Shown here in pieces: positions 15,382 to 18,120 of a DNA stretch of 18,120 nt; position 1 is the first letter of the stretch, and each line of letters starts with the position of its first letter. Source of the DNA: BOG-908 sp964244615. Its GTDB lineage: Bacteria > Pseudomonadota > Alphaproteobacteria > Acetobacterales > Acetobacteraceae. The stretch spans positions 1 through 18,120 of the forward strand of contig CAXTJP010000054.1 in NCBI GenBank assembly GCA_964244615.1. The letters run 5' to 3'. The notes under the pieces were generated by a model. That model ran no database searches. It worked only from the letters and a program-made list of their open reading frames with translations, and was not told the origin of the DNA. The translations under genes were made by a program, and so were the position numbers.

Positions 15382-15519
15382 GCCGCTCCCCCGGTGTCAC
15401 GGACGCACCGCCGCGTCCAGCCCCGGCGCGCCGACGGGCTAGCCAGCATGTGTACGCTGACGCATGCTGCCTCCTGCAACGACAAGCGGCTCGGCAAGGG
15501 TCCGGCAAAAGGGGGAAGC
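15382..15519. promoter_or_regulatory. Divergent intergenic region with 7-bp inverted repeat
   Basis: 138 bp between the LACTB2-like gene and the quinone reductase. CAGCATG (15444-15450) and CATGCTG (15463-15469) form a perfect 7-bp inverted repeat with a 12-nt centre, a plausible operator for a dimeric regulator. AGGGGGA (15510-15516) is the ribosome site for GTG 15520. Confidence 0.45.
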
Positions 15520-16497
15520 GTGAGGGCGGTCATCTGCAACGCGTTCGGTCCGATCGACCGCCTGGTGCTCGAGCAGCGCCCCGACCCGGTGGCCGGCCCT
15601 GGCGAACTGCTGGTGGAGATCCATGCCGCCGGCGTGAACTTCCCCGACGGGTTGATGGTGCGCGGCGAGTACCAGGTGAAGCCGCCGCGCCCGTTCACGC
15701 CAGGCAGCGAAGTGGCGGGCATCGTGCGCCAGATCGGCGAGGGCGTGACCGGCTTCGCGGCCGGCGACCGCGTGGTCGGGCTGTGCGGCGTGGGCGGGTT
15801 CGCCGAACAGGTCGGCCTGCCGGCGGACCGCGCGGCGCGGCTGCCGGACGGGATGGATTTCGAAACCGCATCCGGCTTCATGCTCGTCTACGGCACCTCG
15901 CTGCACGGCCTGCAGGAATGCGGGCGGTTGCGCGCGGGCGAGACGCTGCTGGTTCTGGGCGCGGCCGGCGGCGTGGGCCTGGCAGCCGTAGAGATCGGGC
16001 GCGCGATGGGCGCTCGCGTGATCGCCGCCGCATCGACCGACGAGAAATTGGCGCTGGCCCGCGCACACGGCGCCGAGTTGACGGTCAACTACACGACCGT
16101 GGACCTGAAGGCCGAGCTGAAGCGCATCGCACCGGCCGGCGTGGACGTGGTGTACGACCCGGTCGGCGGAACGTTGACCGAGGCCGCGGTGCGCGGCCTG
16201 GCCTGGGGCGGCCGCCTGCTGGTGGTCGGGTTCGCAGCGGGCGAGATTCCGAAGCTGCCGTTGAACCTGCTGCTGCTGCGCGAGGGCGAGGCGAAGGGCG
16301 TGTTCTGGGGCACCTGGACACAGCGCGAGCCGGACGCGCACGCGCGCAACGTGGCGCAGCTTTTCGCGTGGTTCGCGTCGGGGGCGGTCAGGCCGCACGT
16401 ATCCGGTGCGTACCCGTTGGAGCGAACGGCCGAGGCGCTGGCCGAGGTGATGGAGCGGCGGGCGCAGGGCAAGGTGGTGCTCGTGCCAGGGCGGTAG
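15520..16497 (+). CDS. NADPH:quinone oxidoreductase (zeta-crystallin type, MDR family)
   Basis: 325 aa from GTG 15520, chosen because the ribosome site is AGGGGGA just upstream and because the protein begins with MRAVICNAFGP, the usual MDR start. The frame is open much further upstream, but that part lies opposite the divergent gene. Family features: VEIHAAGVNFPDGLMVRGEY (about 32-51), PFTPGSEVAGIV (58-69), the NADPH-binding LVLGAAGGVGLAAVEIG (144-160), and a GGTLTEAAVRGLAWGGRLLVVGF segment late in the Rossmann fold. No zinc-binding cysteines are seen, as expected for quinone oxidoreductases. It reduces quinones or alpha,beta-unsaturated carbonyls with NADPH in the cytosol. Divergent from the LACTB2-like hydrolase. 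Confidence 0.9.
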   Translation: MRAVICNAFGPIDRLVLEQRPDPVAGPGELLVEIHAAGVNFPDGLMVRGEYQVKPPRPFTPGSEVAGIVRQIGEGVTGFAAGDRVVGLCGVGGFAEQVGLPADRAARLPDGMDFETASGFMLVYGTSLHGLQECGRLRAGETLLVLGAAGGVGLAAVEIGRAMGARVIAAASTDEKLALARAHGAELTVNYTTVDLKAELKRIAPAGVDVVYDPVGGTLTEAAVRGLAWGGRLLVVGFAAGEIPKLPLNLLLLREGEAKGVFWGTWTQREPDAHARNVAQLFAWFASGAVRPHVSGAYPLERTAEALAEVMERRAQGKVVLVPGR

Positions 16498-16508
16498 GCT
16501 GCGACCAC

Positions 16509-16535
16509 GCACGGCAGCCTCGCGCGGCGCCGTGC
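16509..16535 (+). terminator. Possible hairpin after quinone reductase
   Basis: GCACGGC (16509-16515) and GCCGTGC (16529-16535) form a 7-bp GC-rich stem 12 nt past the stop codon, with a 13-nt loop. No T-run follows, so an intrinsic terminator is uncertain. Confidence 0.4.
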
Positions 16536-16746
16536 TGCCCGCGAGAGCTGATATCGATCCCCGCCCGACACACGTAGTGTTTATGGCTTCCGGCGGCATC
16601 GCGTGTTGTCGGGACGTCTGTTGCCGACTATCGACGGCCCGAGCCCCACCCGGATCAGATCACACCCTGTCCTCGCAGATCGCTGCATTGCTTAAGTGAC
16701 CCGCATGGATCGCGTTCCCCAGAGCGACAATTTCGAGGACACGACG
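16536..16746. other. Intergenic region before EmrA-like gene
   Basis: About 210 bp with no gene seen. It should hold the promoter of the efflux pair; no clear boxes or operators were recognised. GAGGA at 16735-16739 is the ribosome site for ATG 16747. Confidence 0.35.
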
Positions 16747-18009
16747 ATGACCGTACAGGACGACCTGGCCGGCACGCGGGTTGCGGCCCATGGTTTTGTA
16801 CGGGAAACGTCCAGGATCGATCGTGAAGGCCGTTCGCCCACCGCACGGGACGCCAAGGATAAAACCGACGAGGACAAGGCGGACGACAAGGAGACCGGCG
16901 AGAAGACAGACAAGGGCGGCGAGAAGGAGGGGGACAAGAACGACCAGGAAAGCGACGACGACGGCAAGGACTCGAAGAAGAGCCGCTGGCCGCTGATCAT
17001 CCTGGGCGTGGTCGCGGTGTTGGCGATCATCGGCGCTGCCGTCTACTGGTTCGAGACGCGCAACCTCGAATCCACCGATGACGCCTACACCGAAGGCAAC
17101 GCCGTAGCGGTGGCGCCAAAGGTTTCGGGCTACGTGATCGAGCGGCTGGTGGACGACAACACCTTCGTCCGCGCCGGCGAGCTGATGCTGCGCATCGACC
17201 CGCGCGACTACATCACCGCGCGCGACCAGGCGCGCGCCAACCTCGATCTGGCACTGGCCCAGCTGAGGAGTGCGGAGATCGACCTCGCGATCGCCCGCGT
17301 GCGTTACCCGGCGGACCGGCACCAGACCGAGGCACAGCTGGCGCAGGCGCGCGCCAACGAAAACAACGCCGGGCGCGAGTACCGGCGCCAGCGCAGCGTC
17401 GACCAGCGCGCCACCACGCAATCCACCGTCGACCAGGCAGCGACCCAGCTGCAATCCACCCGCGCCAGCACGCAGCAGGTCGTCGCACAGTTGCAGGTGG
17501 CGTCCCTGGTCGGCCCGAACATCGCCGCCACGAGCAGCACGCTCAAGCAGCGTCAGGCGCAGGTGGAGCAGGCGCGGGCCAGCCTCGCACAGGCGGAACT
17601 CAACCTGTCTTACACCGAGATACGCGCGGCGCAGGAGGGCTTCGTCACACGCCGCAACGTCGATGCCGGAACCTACGCGCAGGCGGGGCAGCAGGTGTTC
17701 TACATCGTCTCTCCCAACACCTGGGTGGTGGCCAACTTCAAGGAGACGCAGCTCAACCGCATGCGACTGGGCCAGCAGGTCGAGATCAGCGTGGACGCCT
17801 ACCCGAAGATGAAGCTGCACGGCCACGTCGAAAGCATACAGCAGGGCGCCGGCGCGCGCTTCACCGCTTTTCCGTCGGAGAACGCGACGGGCAATTTCGT
17901 CAAGATCGTGCGTCGCGTGCCCGTCAAGATCGTCATCGACAGCGGCGTGGACCAGAGGCACGGGTTGCCGCTCGGCCTGTCGGTCGAACCGACGGTGACG
18001 CTGAAATGA
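16747..18009 (+). CDS. EmrA-type HlyD-family membrane fusion protein
   Basis: 420 aa from ATG 16747, which has GAGGA at 7-nt spacing. In-frame GTG 16696 and ATG 16705 are less favoured because they lack a good ribosome site. The N-terminal 80 residues are cytoplasmic, with an unusual run of Lys, Asp and Glu (about 36-79). One membrane helix follows (WPLIILGVVAVLAIIGAAVY, 81-100), then STDDAYTEGNAVAVAPKVSG (109-128), the typical start of the barrel-sandwich (biotinyl-lipoyl-like) domain. A long coiled coil spans about 165-280, rich in Gln, Ala and Arg, then a second half-domain and YTEIRAAQEGFVTRRNVDAG. It is the periplasmic adaptor of a tripartite drug efflux pump. The stop overlaps the start of the MFS transporter by 4 nt (ATGA). 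Confidence 0.93.
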   Translation: MTVQDDLAGTRVAAHGFVRETSRIDREGRSPTARDAKDKTDEDKADDKETGEKTDKGGEKEGDKNDQESDDDGKDSKKSRWPLIILGVVAVLAIIGAAVYWFETRNLESTDDAYTEGNAVAVAPKVSGYVIERLVDDNTFVRAGELMLRIDPRDYITARDQARANLDLALAQLRSAEIDLAIARVRYPADRHQTEAQLAQARANENNAGREYRRQRSVDQRATTQSTVDQAATQLQSTRASTQQVVAQLQVASLVGPNIAATSSTLKQRQAQVEQARASLAQAELNLSYTEIRAAQEGFVTRRNVDAGTYAQAGQQVFYIVSPNTWVVANFKETQLNRMRLGQQVEISVDAYPKMKLHGHVESIQQGAGARFTAFPSENATGNFVKIVRRVPVKIVIDSGVDQRHGLPLGLSVEPTVTLK

Positions 18010-18120
18010 GCGGCGGCGGGGGCCAGTCGCGCTACCTGATCGCGATGGTGGTCACGCTCGCCGCCTTCATGGAGGTGGTGGACACCACCATCGTCAACGT
18101 GTCGCTGCCCTACATCGCCG
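18006..18120 (+). CDS. EmrB-type DHA2-family MFS transporter, 5' part only
   Basis: 38 codons visible before the right edge. After MSGGGGQSRYLI comes a first membrane helix containing FMEVVDTTIVNVSLP, the signature of DHA2/EmrB/QacA-type 14-TM drug transporters. The ATG overlaps the stop of the EmrA-like gene (ATGA), so the two are translationally coupled and should form one efflux complex, presumably with a TolC-like outer-membrane channel not seen here. The rest of the gene lies outside the window. Confidence 0.85.
   Translation, partial: MSGGGGQSRYLIAMVVTLAAFMEVVDTTIVNVSLPYIA

Noticed and set aside
14605..15519. Long plus-strand open frame ahead of the quinone reductase
   Set aside because: It lies opposite the LACTB2-like hydrolase, which has a full family match, and a good ribosome site sits at the internal GTG 15520.
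1..18120. RiPP precursor peptide for the YcaO protein
   Set aside because: No short frame with a leader-like N-terminus and Cys/Ser/Thr-rich core was seen next to the operon; it may lie beyond the left edge.

Overview
The window is GC-rich, densely coded DNA, most probably from an alphaproteobacterium. The evidence is a double-hairpin intergenic element at 9122-9234 of the GAGCATGAT...CATGCTC / AGAGCGG...CCGCTCT type known from alphaproteobacterial genomes, and a spore-photoproduct-lyase-family radical SAM protein of the kind found in non-sporulating alphaproteobacteria. The genus cannot be fixed from the sequence alone. No tRNA, rRNA, CRISPR array or intact insertion sequence was seen.

Left part, 1-6420, minus strand: six genes read right to left with overlapping or fused start/stop codons (ATGA or TGATG junctions, one 11-nt overlap). 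In transcription order they encode a myo-inositol-1-phosphate synthase, an HD-like protein with an altered metal site, a class I SAM methyltransferase with a cysteine-less Trm112-like N-terminus, a Gfo/Idh/MocA oxidoreductase, a zinc-ribbon plus metallo-beta-lactamase-fold protein with an altered HxHxDH motif, and a YcaO-domain protein that runs off the left edge. This is the best candidate for an undescribed pathway: it pairs a committed inositol-phosphate synthase and an inositol-dehydrogenase-type family with a methylase and an ATP-dependent amide-activating family. Several members lack residues normally needed for the family's catalysis.

Centre, 6421-9240: divergent from the operon, on the plus strand, lie a spore-photoproduct-lyase-like radical SAM gene with all key cysteines present and a GT4-type glycosyltransferase, which ends at the double-hairpin element. 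Facing it is a minus-strand isoprenylcysteine/phospholipid-type membrane methyltransferase.

Middle, 9829-11162: a sparse and partly decayed interval. It holds a truncated RND efflux adaptor remnant with an in-frame stop, abutting an antisense scrap of an RND permease, and a small orphan gene of 107 aa.

Right part, 11163-18120: a FeeM/autoinducer-synthase-like acyltransferase is followed by a membrane PAS-GGDEF-EAL protein, suggesting local acyl-signal and c-di-GMP functions. A convergent metallo-beta-lactamase hydrolase (LACTB2-like) is divergent from a zeta-crystallin-type quinone oxidoreductase. The window ends in an EmrAB-type tripartite drug efflux pair: a HlyD/EmrA adaptor with a very charged cytoplasmic tail, coupled by ATGA to a DHA2-family MFS transporter cut by the right edge.
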